Shown here one piece after another: positions 18,449 through 27,635 of a stretch of 64,000 bases of DNA (position 1 is the first letter of the stretch; every line of letters starts with the position of its first letter). A program made the position numbers and the translations under genes. The DNA is from Betaproteobacteria bacterium. Its GTDB lineage: Bacteria > Pseudomonadota > Gammaproteobacteria > Burkholderiales > Burkholderiaceae_C. Under the pieces are notes generated by a model that was not told the DNA's origin, made no database searches, and saw only the letters and a program-made list of their open reading frames with translations. The stretch spans positions 186,001 through 250,000 of the forward strand of contig JADIZZ010000002.1 of assembly GCA_016704535.1 (NCBI GenBank). Reading direction: 5' to 3'.

Positions 18449-19372
18449 TCAGCGCATCGCCGGCAGTGGCGGCCGGGGGTCAGGGCGGTCGGGGGGTGCC
18501 AATGGAGCGGACGGTGCAGGTGGCGGCGCCATCGCGTCCGCAGGCATGGCATTGGTCAGCACCCACAGCAGCGCGGCACTTTCGGCGTCGGGCTGGCCCG
18601 CGTAGTTGCCGGGCCGGTAACGCATCTGAAAGTTCATCAGCACCCGCTCGGTCTGGCGGTCGAACACGCCGGTGGGTTCGATGGCGTAACCGTGCTTGGC
18701 CAGCGCCAGTTGGAACCAGGCCACGTCGGGCAGTTGGGCCTCGAAGAGGGTGCGCTGCGCCGCCACGCGCGAAGCATCGGGCCAGGGCGGGGTGATACCC
18801 AGCTCGGCGAACAGCTTCCAGGGGAAGGTCGGGCCCGGGTCTTCCTTGTAGGCGGGCGTGACTTCACCGTGGCCGAGAATGCGCTCGGGGCGGATCTGGT
18901 GGCGTTTCACGATGTCCTGCACCAGCGGTATCAACGCGTCGATCTGCGCCTTCGGGAAAGGCAGGTAGAGGCGCTGGCCGTTCGGCCCCTGCACGAAGCC
19001 CGGGTGGACGATCTCGATGCCGATGCTGCTGCTGTTCAGCCGCTTGTTCGGACCCCAGGCGCTGGCGCCCGAGTGCCAGGCGCGCCGGCTCTCGTCGACC
19101 AGGCGGTAGATGCGCGGCGGGCTCTCGTCGCTGAGCAGGTAATGCGCCGAGACCTCCTGTTCGGTGAGGATCCTCATCGACAGCGGGAAATTCGCCACCG
19201 TGTAGTGGATGACGAGGAAGAGCACCCGGCTGTCCTGGCCCTGCGCGGTGCGCGTGGCGTCGATGGGCACGCCGCCTTCGGTGGTCGTGGGTGGGCCAGG
19301 TGGCGAGGTGGCGCAGCCGGTCATCAGTGCCGCCAGCAGCAGGGCGGCAAACCAGTTTGGTCGTCGGGTCAT
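18449..19372 (-). CDS. amiD: AmiD-like N-acetylmuramoyl-L-alanine amidase lipoprotein
   Basis: The 307-residue protein has a lipobox (LAALMTGC, Cys20), an amidase_2 zinc domain and a C-terminal peptidoglycan-binding domain. The domain shows VIHYT with zinc ligand His56, WHSGASAWGPNKRLNSSSIGIE, and LGHGEVTPAYKEDPGPTFPW giving the second His and Asp ligands. The tail region (FQLALAKHGYAIEPTGVFDRQT) is the PG-binding repeat. AmiD cleaves the MurNAc-L-Ala bond, here probably at the outer membrane. It lies in an operon with murQ and a serine hydrolase. The match to AmiD rather than cytoplasmic AmpD rests on the lipobox and binding domain. Confidence 0.87.
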   Translation of the reverse strand: MTRRPNWFAALLLAALMTGCATSPPGPPTTTEGGVPIDATRTAQGQDSRVLFLVIHYTVANFPLSMRILTEQEVSAHYLLSDESPPRIYRLVDESRRAWHSGASAWGPNKRLNSSSIGIEIVHPGFVQGPNGQRLYLPFPKAQIDALIPLVQDIVKRHQIRPERILGHGEVTPAYKEDPGPTFPWKLFAELGITPPWPDASRVAAQRTLFEAQLPDVAWFQLALAKHGYAIEPTGVFDRQTERVLMNFQMRYRPGNYAGQPDAESAALLWVLTNAMPADAMAPPPAPSAPLAPPDRPDPRPPLPAMR

Positions 19373-19400
19373 GGTGCTCAGGGGTCTTGCCGGCCGAGGC

Positions 19401-20939
19401 TCAAGCGGTGCGTCGGAACAGGATGGGCTGCACGCCCTCCTGCATGTCGGCGGCGATGCCGATGACGCCCGCCTTGTCGTCGCCCTGGAAGCTCATCTTC
19501 AGGCCCGAAAAGTCGCCGTGTTCCGGGCGCTCGGTGCGGGTCTCGAACAGCTCGCCCTGCCGGTACTCGAGCAGCGCGGGCATGTCGTTGTAGCGCACGG
19601 ACAGGGCCTCACCGGCGGTGCCGACCGTCAGCTCGCCATAGCCGGGGTGGCTGTAGCGGCCGACATACGCGCCGTGCGGACGGGGTGGTCGCGGGGTGGC
19701 ACCGTTCGGGGCCGAAGCCGCAGCTTCGAACCGCAACGCGACGGCTTCTGCCGCGTTGCGCCTGGCCATGACCCTGGATGCGTGATCCTCGGGCCTCAGA
19801 CCCAGCAGCCGGTCCAGCAGATCGGGTGTCACGGCATTGGGTAGCGGGTGGCTGCCGTGGTTGACCAGCACGGCCAGCCCGGCGTTCTTCTCCGGCAGCA
19901 GCACCACGCGCGAGGTGAAGCCGTTGAGGTCGCCCCCATGCGCCACGCGCAGGGTGTCGCGGTAGCGGTCGATGCGCCAGCCCAAGCCGACATGGCTGCG
20001 CGGGGCATCGGCCTGGGTGGGCGCGGGGCCGGTGGCCACCAGCGGCTCCCACATGGCGGCCATGGCCGCGGTCGAGATCAACCGGCGGCCGTCGAACTGA
20101 CCGCGGCCCAGTTGCAGCTGCACCCACTTGGCGAGCTCGCCGATGCTGGCATTGACGGCGCCGGCCGGGCCCAGCAGCGGGTCGTGGCGCAGGGGCACCG
20201 ACACCAGCTTGCGTGCGCCGTTGCGCGTGTGGCCAACGGCATGGTTGATGTCGGCCGCCATCTCGGGCGCCGAGAGGTTCACGCGGGTCATGCCCATCGG
20301 TGCCAGCAGCCGCGCCCGGGTGAAGGCTTCCCAGGTCTGCCCGGTGACGCGCTCGACGGCCAGGCCGGCCAGCACGACCATCAGGTTGTTGTACTGGTAG
20401 CGGGCGCGCAGCGGTGCACTCATCTCCAGGTGGGGCATGCGCGCCACCAGGCTCTGGCGCGTCAGGCTCTGGTTGTTGTACCAGAGCAGCTCATGGCGAG
20501 GCAGGCCGGTGCGGTGGCTCAGCATGTCGCGCAGCGTGATGCCGCCGTAGGCGTCGCCGCCGGCGAAGCGCAGTTCAGGCACGTAGGTGGTGACGGGCGC
20601 GTCCCAGGCCATGCGGCCCTCGTCGACGAGCATCGCCACGGTGGCGGCGCCGAAGGCCTTGGAGACCGAACCGGCGCGAAAGATCGTCTCGGTGTTCGCC
20701 GGCAGGGACTGTGCGGCGTCGCGGTAGCCGAAGGCCTTGAGGTAGATGACCCGGCCGTCCTTGAGCAACGCCACCGCCAGGGCCGGCACGCGCCAGCCGA
20801 TGCGCTGGGCGTCCAGCCAGCCGTCGAGGTCGGCCAGCGGGTCGACGGTCGCCCTGGCGGGCTGCGCCCACACACTGGCGCCTGACGCCGCCAGCAGGCC
20901 GCCTGCCGTCCAGGCCAGTGCGTGTCGTCGAGTGCTCAT
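19401..20939 (-). CDS. Serine hydrolase of the beta-lactamase/penicillin-binding family
   Basis: The 512-residue protein has a signal peptide (cleaved near VWAQ) and a class C-like beta-lactamase/DD-peptidase domain. Motifs are Ser91-V-S-Lys94 (SxxK), YQYNN holding the Tyr-x-Asn motif, and AHGGDLNG in place of KTG. It ends in a C-terminal lipocalin-like extension (HGAYVGRYSHPGYGELTV). This layout resembles AmpH/YfeW-type peptidases rather than antibiotic-destroying enzymes; YfeW sits with murQ in E. coli. A role in cutting muropeptide stems is inferred. The ATG at 20939 (MSTRRHALAW) starts the signal. Confidence 0.83.
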   Translation of the reverse strand: MSTRRHALAWTAGGLLAASGASVWAQPARATVDPLADLDGWLDAQRIGWRVPALAVALLKDGRVIYLKAFGYRDAAQSLPANTETIFRAGSVSKAFGAATVAMLVDEGRMAWDAPVTTYVPELRFAGGDAYGGITLRDMLSHRTGLPRHELLWYNNQSLTRQSLVARMPHLEMSAPLRARYQYNNLMVVLAGLAVERVTGQTWEAFTRARLLAPMGMTRVNLSAPEMAADINHAVGHTRNGARKLVSVPLRHDPLLGPAGAVNASIGELAKWVQLQLGRGQFDGRRLISTAAMAAMWEPLVATGPAPTQADAPRSHVGLGWRIDRYRDTLRVAHGGDLNGFTSRVVLLPEKNAGLAVLVNHGSHPLPNAVTPDLLDRLLGLRPEDHASRVMARRNAAEAVALRFEAAASAPNGATPRPPRPHGAYVGRYSHPGYGELTVGTAGEALSVRYNDMPALLEYRQGELFETRTERPEHGDFSGLKMSFQGDDKAGVIGIAADMQEGVQPILFRRTA

Positions 20940-20992
20940 GCCTTGTCCCGAACCCGGTCTTGTTGCAAGGCGCAAGCATAGGCGCCCGGACT

Positions 20993-22516
20993 TCAGACGT
21001 GCAGGTGCTCCTCCGCCACGTACCAACGCCGGAAGGTCTCGAAGTCCATCGTGTCTTCCACTTCCAAGGCCCTCTGGCGCAGCACCGAGACGCGCGACAT
21101 GGCCTCGAAGTTGGACTGCTGCTCTCGCGCCCAGGGCAGCGCCAGCATGTGCATGTGGGTCTGCGCCGACTGGGCGCGGATGAACGCGGTGTAGCGCATT
21201 TCGAAGTCGGCCTCGATGGTGGCCAGCGCGCGCGCCGAAGGCAGCGTCGACGGCGCAGCCAGCGCGGCCTGCGCGGCGGTCACGGCGGCTGTGTAATCGC
21301 GGCTGCCGTGCGCCCGGTCGAGCGCCGCGGCGATGGGCACGCAGTCTTCCAGCAGTTCATGGGCCCAATCGGCAAGCAGCACGCTGCGGCCCTGGCGTTC
21401 CAGCTTCAGCCCCGGTTCACGGCCGTGAGCGGCGGTGTGGTGCTGGTTGCGTCCCAGTTCGGCGATCTCCTGCGGCGTGTCGGGCGGGCTGTCGTGCAGC
21501 AGGCAGTGCAGCAGGAACACGTCGAGGAAACGGATGGTGCGCGCGTTGATGCCCACCGGCTCGAAGGGGTCGAGGTCCATGCAGCGCACCTCGATGTATT
21601 CCACGCCGCGCTCGCGCAACGCGTGCAGCGGGCGTTCGCCGGTGCGGATGACGCGCTTCGGGCGGATGGTGCCGTAGAACTCGTTCTCGATCTGCAGCAG
21701 CGTGGTGGCGAGCTGGTTGTATTCGCCGCCCAGGTTGCGGATGCCGATCTGCTCGTAGGCCGGGTAGGGCCGTGTCAGTGCATCGTGCAGGGAATCTGCA
21801 TAGCTTTCCATGCTGTTGTAGCTGACGGCCAGTTGCGCCTGCGCCTCGCTCTGGTAACCCAGCCGGCCCATGCGCAGGCTCGTGGCGTAGGGGTGGTAGA
21901 GCGTGTGTTCGCTCAGCCGCTGCAGGCCGTGGTCACGCCCGGCGACGAAGCTAGGGCACACCGCCGGGCTGGCACCGAACAGCGTGAGCAGCAGGAAGGC
22001 GTGGCGGCGGAAGTTGCGGATGAGCGCGAAGTGCTCTTCGTTGCCTAAGCCCGGCATCGACCAGTTGTAGTGGATGCCGCTGATGGTCTGCATGCGCCGG
22101 CCGTAGCGGTGGCCCAGGCCCATGCGGTAGACGCTCTTGGCACGGCCGATGTTGCTGCTGCCGTAGCGGCCCAGCGGAATCGTCTCGTCGGTGGGAAGGC
22201 CGCAGGGCATGCTGCCCACCCACAGCCGCTCGTCGCCAGCCTGGGCCAGCGTGCGGTAGACGAACTGGTGGATGCGCGTCAGTTCGTCCAGGCAGCTCTC
22301 GACGCTGCCGTGCACGCCGGTGATGAGCTCGAGCTGGCTCTCGCTGTAGTCGGTGGTGATGTGCGGGTGCGTCAGCGGCGAACCCAGGGCGGCGGGGTGC
22401 GGCGTCAGCGCCAGCGTGCCGTCGGGCCGGGCGCGCAGGCTTTCCTTCTCGATGCCACGGCGAATGCCGAGCAGGCGCTCGATGGACAAGCCTTGCAGTC
22501 GGTGGGCCAGGGTCAT
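20993..22516 (-). CDS. gshA: Glutamate-cysteine ligase
   Basis: The 507-residue enzyme makes gamma-glutamylcysteine, the first step of glutathione synthesis. It belongs to the proteobacterial class: LLGIRRGIEKESLR at the start, HITTDYSESQLELIT for substrate binding, SMPCGLP, the GIHYNWSMP stretch, and EYIEVRCMDLDPFEP. Length matches E. coli GshA (518). The ATG at 22516 (MTLAHRLQGL) was chosen; an upstream ATG at 22552 adds unconserved residues. It is at the head of the recycling gene block, 54 bases before the serine hydrolase start, and could be co-transcribed. Confidence 0.93.
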   Translation of the reverse strand: MTLAHRLQGLSIERLLGIRRGIEKESLRARPDGTLALTPHPAALGSPLTHPHITTDYSESQLELITGVHGSVESCLDELTRIHQFVYRTLAQAGDERLWVGSMPCGLPTDETIPLGRYGSSNIGRAKSVYRMGLGHRYGRRMQTISGIHYNWSMPGLGNEEHFALIRNFRRHAFLLLTLFGASPAVCPSFVAGRDHGLQRLSEHTLYHPYATSLRMGRLGYQSEAQAQLAVSYNSMESYADSLHDALTRPYPAYEQIGIRNLGGEYNQLATTLLQIENEFYGTIRPKRVIRTGERPLHALRERGVEYIEVRCMDLDPFEPVGINARTIRFLDVFLLHCLLHDSPPDTPQEIAELGRNQHHTAAHGREPGLKLERQGRSVLLADWAHELLEDCVPIAAALDRAHGSRDYTAAVTAAQAALAAPSTLPSARALATIEADFEMRYTAFIRAQSAQTHMHMLALPWAREQQSNFEAMSRVSVLRQRALEVEDTMDFETFRRWYVAEEHLHV

Positions 22517-22690
22517 GCGGGCTCTTTGGGGACAGGGGCTCGGCCTGGGCAAGGGCTCGGGCGGGGCCGCAAGGGTAAGCGTTCAGCACATTTCCTGCTG
22601 AACGCTGGTCAAAGCATCGACGGCGGGCTGGATGCACGCAGCACAGCCCGCTGCTGCGGGCGCATTTTGCCCGCGCGGCGGCGGGCGCGT

Positions 22691-23494
22691 TCAGCGCGGC
22701 GCGTCGCCTTCGGCGGGCGTCAGGGCACGCACCGTCGGCACCACGGTGTCGCTGCGCCGCGTCCCGACGCTGTAGCCGATCAGCGTCAGCGTTTGCGTCT
22801 CGCTCATGCCCTGGCTGGCGGTGACGATCTGCGTGCGCACCGGGCCGATGTCGAGCGCATACCAGTCGTCGACGGTGGTGACGACGGTGACGGCCTGCGG
22901 CACCGAGGTGAGCTGCACGACGAAGGTCAGCGTGGTGCGTTGGTGCAGGCTGCCGGTGAAGCCGGCCACCGGCGTGGTCACGCTTTCCAGGCCGATCACC
23001 TCCACCTCGGATCGCACGGTGGCGCGTTCCTGGCGCCCGTCGCCGTCGAAATCCGTGCCTGTGTCTATGGTCTTGTCGATCTGCGTCCAGCGATCGCCGG
23101 CGCGCGGCGGGAAGCGCATCACGTCGAGCGGGCCGATGGCGGTGACCAGCGGGTCGCTGCCGATGGTCGGCACCTGGCGCACGGCCGCGGCCGTGACGAC
23201 GTAGACCGATTCGACGCTGCCGTCCGTCGGGTCTTCGGTGAGCACGACGATGCCGCTCTGGCCATCGACCGTGCGCGTACCGCTGGCGCGCACCGTGAGT
23301 GGCGCGCCGCCGGCGCTGTTCTCGTAAACCCAGCGGTCACCGACGGCCAGCGGGAAGAAGCTGCCCGTGAGTGCGGGCGCTTCGCTGCCCCCGCCGCTGC
23401 CCCCGCCCTCGCCCCCACCACAGGCGGCCAGCACGGCCAGCAGCGCTATCGCGGCGCCTTGCCGGCACCTTGGCATCCAAGTCCGCTTGTCCAT
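22691..23494 (-). CDS. Putative lipoprotein, unknown function
   Basis: The 267-residue protein has a signal peptide ending ALLAVLAAC with a lipobox, followed by a Gly/Ser-rich linker (GGGEGGGSGGGSE). The remainder reads as beta-strands: FFPLAVGDRWVYENSAGG and RAGDRWTQIDKTIDTG. WxY-type 'PLAVGDRWVY' openings are frequent in a group of secreted proteins of unknown role. It stands alone, divergent from the glycosyltransferase at 23724. No catalytic motif was seen. Confidence 0.65.
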   Translation of the reverse strand: MDKRTWMPRCRQGAAIALLAVLAACGGGEGGGSGGGSEAPALTGSFFPLAVGDRWVYENSAGGAPLTVRASGTRTVDGQSGIVVLTEDPTDGSVESVYVVTAAAVRQVPTIGSDPLVTAIGPLDVMRFPPRAGDRWTQIDKTIDTGTDFDGDGRQERATVRSEVEVIGLESVTTPVAGFTGSLHQRTTLTFVVQLTSVPQAVTVVTTVDDWYALDIGPVRTQIVTASQGMSETQTLTLIGYSVGTRRSDTVVPTVRALTPAEGDAPR

Positions 23495-23723
23495 GAAGGG
23501 CCCCTTCGCATCCGGCCGTGCGGCTGGCCTTCACGACGATCGGACGGCGCAGCGCCCGGCTCCTCTTATCGTGAGCCTCGCAGCCTCGCCGCCGTTGAGC
23601 CTGGACAAGTTCAGGCGCGGCCGCGCGCCGAGCCCGCCGGCCTGTCGTCGCCGCGCCGACGCGGTAAGGTAGGAAGGCCGTCCGCGACTTCCCGACTTCC
23701 CAATCGAGCTCCGCACCGCCCCC

Positions 23724-24395
23724 ATGCGCCTGTCCATCGTCGTGCCGGCCCTGAACGAAGCCGCGGGCATCGTGGCCACGCTGCAGGCGCTGGCGCCGTT
23801 GCGTGCCCGGGGGCACGAACTCATCGTCGTCGACGGCGGCAGCAGTGACACCACCGTCGCGCTGGCCGCGCCGCTGGCCGACACCGTCGTCGTCGCCGAA
23901 CCAGGCCGCGCGACGCAGATGAACGCCGGCGCGGCGCTGGCGCAGGGCGAGTGGCTGCTGTTTCTGCACGCCGACACGCGACTGCCGCCCGATGCCGAAG
24001 CCGCCTTGCGGCGCGCCGGGCAGAGCAGCGCCCGCTGGGGCCGCTTCGACGTGCGCATCGAAGGCCGCTCGGCCTGGCTGCCGGTGATCGCGACGCTGAT
24101 GAACTGGCGCTCGCGCCTGACCGGCATCGCCACCGGCGACCAGGCCCTGTTCGTCGAGACGGCGCTGTTCCGCCGCCTGGGCGGCTATGCCGCGCTGCCG
24201 CTGATGGAGGACGTCGAACTCTGCCGCCGACTGCGCGCCATCGGTCCGCCGTCGTGTCTGCGAGAGCGTGTGCTCACATCCGGGCGTCGGTGGGAAAGCC
24301 GGGGCGTCATGCGCACCATCGTGCTGATGTGGCGTCTGCGCTGGCGCTACTGGAGAGGCACACCCGCCGAAGAGCTGGCGCGTGCCTACCGGTGA
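23724..24395 (+). CDS. Family 2 glycosyltransferase (TIGR04283-like)
   Basis: The 223-residue protein has the GT-A fold: LSIVVPALNEAAGI, ELIVVDGGSSD and LLFLHADTRLP, the last holding the DxD-like metal site, then LTGIATGDQALFVE and ALPLMEDVELCRRLR. This is the TIGR04283 type, often paired, as here, with a TIGR04282/DUF2064 gene. The pair was named for arsenosugar clusters, but no arsenic genes are nearby. Its TGA overlaps the GTG of the next gene (GTGA). Confidence 0.85.
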   Translation: MRLSIVVPALNEAAGIVATLQALAPLRARGHELIVVDGGSSDTTVALAAPLADTVVVAEPGRATQMNAGAALAQGEWLLFLHADTRLPPDAEAALRRAGQSSARWGRFDVRIEGRSAWLPVIATLMNWRSRLTGIATGDQALFVETALFRRLGGYAALPLMEDVELCRRLRAIGPPSCLRERVLTSGRRWESRGVMRTIVLMWRLRWRYWRGTPAEELARAYR

Positions 24396-25042
24396 GCACC
24401 CCCGCCGTACCCGAAGTGCGCATCGCCATCCTGGCCAAGGCGCCCATGCCCGGGCTGGCCAAGACGCGGCTGGCGCCCGCACTGGGCGCCGCCGGTGCCG
24501 CCGCGCTGGCCGAGCGCCTGCTGCGCCACGCCGCGGCGCAGGCCGCCGCCGCCGCACCGGGACGCGTCACGCTATGGGCTGCACCGGACGCCACGCACCC
24601 GGTGTTCACGCAGCTGCAGCAGCAACTCGGGCTGGCTCTGGCCGTGCAGCCCGCCGGCGACCTGGGCGCGCGCATGGCGCATGTCTTCGAGACCACTTTT
24701 GCCACCGGAGACGGCCCGGTGCTGCTGATGGGCAGCGACATCCCGGCGCTGGACAGCGCCACACTTCGGCGGGCCGCCGCTGCCCTGCGCACGCAGGCCG
24801 CCGTCGTCTTCGTCCCGGCACTGGATGGCGGCTACGCGCTCGTCGGCCTGCGTGCGCCGCGGCAGGGGTTGCTGGCCGCGCTGTTCGACGGCATGACCTG
24901 GAGCACGCCGCAGGTGATGGACCAGACCCGGCAGCGCCTGGCCGCGCTGGGGGTGCCACACGCCGAACTGCCGGCGGTGGCCGACATCGACGAGCCGGCC
25001 GACCTGGCCCGGCTGCCGCCGGGCTGGGGCGACGCCGACTGA
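24392..25042 (+). CDS. DUF2064/TIGR04282 family glycosyltransferase-like protein
   Basis: The 216-residue protein shows RIAILAKAPMPGLAKTRL at the start, then GPVLLMGSDIPALD and the VFVPALDGGYALVGLR stretch of the nucleotidyl/glycosyl-transferase-like DUF2064 family. The final ADIDEPADLARLP segment is also characteristic. GTG at 24392 is the likely start because it overlaps the upstream stop by four bases and conservation begins 9-10 residues later. The two proteins probably act on the same sugar or lipid substrate, which is not known. Confidence 0.82.
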   Translation: MSTPAVPEVRIAILAKAPMPGLAKTRLAPALGAAGAAALAERLLRHAAAQAAAAAPGRVTLWAAPDATHPVFTQLQQQLGLALAVQPAGDLGARMAHVFETTFATGDGPVLLMGSDIPALDSATLRRAAAALRTQAAVVFVPALDGGYALVGLRAPRQGLLAALFDGMTWSTPQVMDQTRQRLAALGVPHAELPAVADIDEPADLARLPPGWGDAD

Positions 25043-25232
25043 GCAGCGCGCAGCGCGCCCGATGCCGGGCCGCGCAAGGCCCGATGGCCGGCACCGCGCG
25101 CAGCGATGACAATCGCGGGTTGCCGCGCCCGTGGCGCCATCGCCGCAACTGCCGCTGCGAACGCCGACACTGCGCTCTGTCCCGAGCCCTCGAGCCCCCA
25201 CCGCCGCCCTCGCGGCCCTGCCGCCCCCGACC

Positions 25233-26522
25233 ATGTCTGCACCCGCCGAGCACCCGTCGCCTCTGGACACCGCCCCCCAGGCCTCCGAGCCCACTCTGGG
25301 GGCAGCGGTCGGCGCGCCTGCCACCGAGCCTCCGGGCGCGCTGGCCTCCGAGGAGACCGCCGCACCCGAGGTCGACTTGGCCGCCGTCGCATCCGAGGCG
25401 ACGGCCGAGGTGCCCGCCGAGGTTCCCGCATCCTCGGTGCTCGGGCTGGACAGCGAGGGCGGCGACGACCGCGCCGCCCAGGCGCCGGTCGAAGTCCCCG
25501 GCGATGCATCTGCCGCTCCGGCGCCGTCGGCCGCGCCCGATCTCTCACCCGCCGCCTGCGCCGCCGCGCTGGCCGAACGTTTCCCGGCGCTCTTCGGTGC
25601 CGGCGCTGCATTGCCGCTGAAGCTGCGTATCCAGGCCGACATCCAGGCGCGGGCGCCAGGGGTCTTCACCAAGAAGTCGTTGTCGATCTTTCTGCACCGC
25701 CACACCACCAGCACCGCCTACCTGAAGGCGCTGGTGAACGTGCCGACGCGCCACGACCTCGACGGCCAGCCCGCAGGCGAGGTGGCCGAGGAACACCGCC
25801 TGGCCGCCACCGCCGAGGTCGCGCGTCGGCGCGCGATCGTCGATGCGCGCCGCCAGGCCGAACGCGAGGCCCAGCGTCAGGCACAGCGCGCGGCGTACGC
25901 CGCGCAGCGCGAGGCCGCTCGCGCCGCACAGCCTGCCACTCCGATGGCCCCCGAGCCCGCCGGCACCCCTGCGGCTGCTGGCGGCGAAGGCGGCGCGCTG
26001 CCACCGCCGCGACGCGACCGCCCGCCGCGGCCGGACAGGCCGCCTCGCGGGGACCGGCCACCGATGGGGGACCGCCCCGCGCGCGGCGCGCAGCCCCACG
26101 CCGGTGACCGCACGCCGCGCAGCGACCGCCCACCGCGCCCGGACCGCCCACCCCGGGCCGATCGCCAGCCGCAACCTCAAGCGCCGGTCGGCAAGCCAGA
26201 CGGGCCTGCCGTAGAGGGCGCCGCCACACCGCAGCCGCCTCAGCCTGCCTCCCCGCAATTCAGTGCCGCCGAGCTCGAGGTTCGCCGCAACCGCGCCGCG
26301 CTGCTGCGCGCCTACGAGCAGTCGACGATCACGCGCGCCAACTTCTGCGTGCTCAAACGCATCAGTGAAGCTGAACTCGAAGCGCAACTGGTGGTGGCGC
26401 GACAAGAGCGTGCGCAGGAGCCGCCACCCCCGCCGCGCCGCGACGACGAACGTGACCCCTGGCGCAACGACCGCGGCCCACGCCCGCCACAGGGCAGGCC
26501 CCCCTTCAAGCCGACGCGCTGA
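25233..26522 (+). CDS. ProQ/FinO-domain RNA-binding protein with long disordered tail
   Basis: The 429-residue protein begins with about 105 acidic, Ala/Pro-rich residues. A ProQ/FinO domain follows (LAERFPALFG, KLRIQADIQARAPG, KKSLSIFLHRHTTSTAYLKAL), which binds structured RNAs. Next are an Arg/Ala-rich helix (VARRRAIVDARRQAER), a low-complexity Arg-Pro-Asp stretch (repeats of DRPPRPDRPPR) and a final short folded segment (SAAELEVRRNRAALLRAYEQ). E. coli ProQ is 232 residues, so this is unusually long. The ATG at 25233 (MSAPAEHP) is preferred; a GTG-type start further up adds low-complexity residues. It probably acts as an RNA chaperone or sRNA matchmaker. Confidence 0.85.
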   Translation: MSAPAEHPSPLDTAPQASEPTLGAAVGAPATEPPGALASEETAAPEVDLAAVASEATAEVPAEVPASSVLGLDSEGGDDRAAQAPVEVPGDASAAPAPSAAPDLSPAACAAALAERFPALFGAGAALPLKLRIQADIQARAPGVFTKKSLSIFLHRHTTSTAYLKALVNVPTRHDLDGQPAGEVAEEHRLAATAEVARRRAIVDARRQAEREAQRQAQRAAYAAQREAARAAQPATPMAPEPAGTPAAAGGEGGALPPPRRDRPPRPDRPPRGDRPPMGDRPARGAQPHAGDRTPRSDRPPRPDRPPRADRQPQPQAPVGKPDGPAVEGAATPQPPQPASPQFSAAELEVRRNRAALLRAYEQSTITRANFCVLKRISEAELEAQLVVARQERAQEPPPPPRRDDERDPWRNDRGPRPPQGRPPFKPTR

Positions 26523-26639
26523 AGCCCCGCCGGGGGGAATATGCCCACGGTCCGTAGTTCCCACGTGCGCGGGCCTTTGCGCGGCAGGCACACTCAGTGC
26601 CCGTTTTCGATCAACCGCCCCCACCCCGGAAGCACCCGC

Positions 26640-27635
26640 ATGAACCGACGCACGACGCTCTCCACCCTGTTGTCCGCCACCCTGGGCGGTACCGCGCTGC
26701 TGGTGGGCCTGGCCGCACCGTTGGCCGCAAACGCGCAGGCCTGGCCCAGCAAGGGCCCGATCAAGCTCGTGGCCGTGTTCCCGCCCGGCGGCTCGGTCGA
26801 CCAGGTCTCGCGCATCCTGGCGCCGGCGCTGCAGCAGGCGCTGGGGCAGACGGTGATCGTCGAGAACAAGGGGGGCGCCTCGGGCTCCATCGGCGCGGGC
26901 TTCGTGGCCGCGGCGCCACCCGACGGCTACACCTTCGCGGTGGTCTTCGACACCCACGGCGTGAACCCCGCGCTGCAGCCCAACCTGCCCTACGACACGC
27001 GCAAGGACCTCGCCACCGTGGCCATGCTGGGCACCAGCCCGATGGTGCTGGCCACGCACGTCGACACGCCCTACAAGACCTTCGCCGACGTGGTGGCCGC
27101 CGTGAAGGCGGGCAAGAACGTCGGCTACGGCACCATCGGCAACGGCAGCCTGGGCCACCTGGCGATGACGCTGCTGGCCAAGGGCAACGGCTTCGACCTC
27201 ACGCACGTGCCCTACCGCGGCGGCGGCCCGCTGATGCAGGACGCCATCGCCGGCCACGTGCCGCTGGCCATCGGCTCGGTCTTCGTCGTCAAGCCGCACA
27301 TCGACAGCAAGCGCCTGCGCCCGCTGGTGGTCACCACCGACAAGCGCAGCGCCCAGCTGCCCGACGTGCCGACGCTGGCCGAAAGCGGCTACGCCGGCTT
27401 CAACGCCCCGGCGTGGTGGGCGGTGCTGGCGCCGGCGAAGACACCGGCGGACATCGTCAACCGCATGAACACCGAGATCAACAAGGCCATGCAGCTGCCC
27501 GACGTGGCCTCCAAGCTCGCCGCGCAGGGCATCGTGGTGAACCTGGGCACGCCGGCGGCGGCGCAGGCCTTCGTCGAGAAGCAGATGGACACCTGGGCCC
27601 AGGTGGTGAAGGCCAACAACATCAAGGCAGATTGA
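26640..27635 (+). CDS. Tripartite tricarboxylate transporter receptor (Bug/TctC family)
   Basis: The 331-residue periplasmic binding protein has a signal peptide cleaved near ANAQA. WPSKGPIKLVAVFPPGGSVDQVSR and VENKGGASGSIGAGFVAAAPPDGYT are the Bug-family signatures that hold the carboxylate ligand. No TctA or TctB membrane genes are near, so it is an orphan receptor, as is common in Burkholderiales. A TTG overlaps its stop and may start the next small gene. The ligand cannot be told. Confidence 0.92.
   Translation: MNRRTTLSTLLSATLGGTALLVGLAAPLAANAQAWPSKGPIKLVAVFPPGGSVDQVSRILAPALQQALGQTVIVENKGGASGSIGAGFVAAAPPDGYTFAVVFDTHGVNPALQPNLPYDTRKDLATVAMLGTSPMVLATHVDTPYKTFADVVAAVKAGKNVGYGTIGNGSLGHLAMTLLAKGNGFDLTHVPYRGGGPLMQDAIAGHVPLAIGSVFVVKPHIDSKRLRPLVVTTDKRSAQLPDVPTLAESGYAGFNAPAWWAVLAPAKTPADIVNRMNTEINKAMQLPDVASKLAAQGIVVNLGTPAAAQAFVEKQMDTWAQVVKANNIKAD

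Noticed and set aside
23724..25042. Arsenosugar biosynthesis cluster
   Set aside because: The two glycosyltransferase types carry that family name, but no arsM or other arsenic gene is near. The role is left open.
26522..26545. CCCCGCCGGGG after the ProQ-like gene as an intrinsic terminator
   Set aside because: The stem is short and there is no U-run; not reported as a feature.
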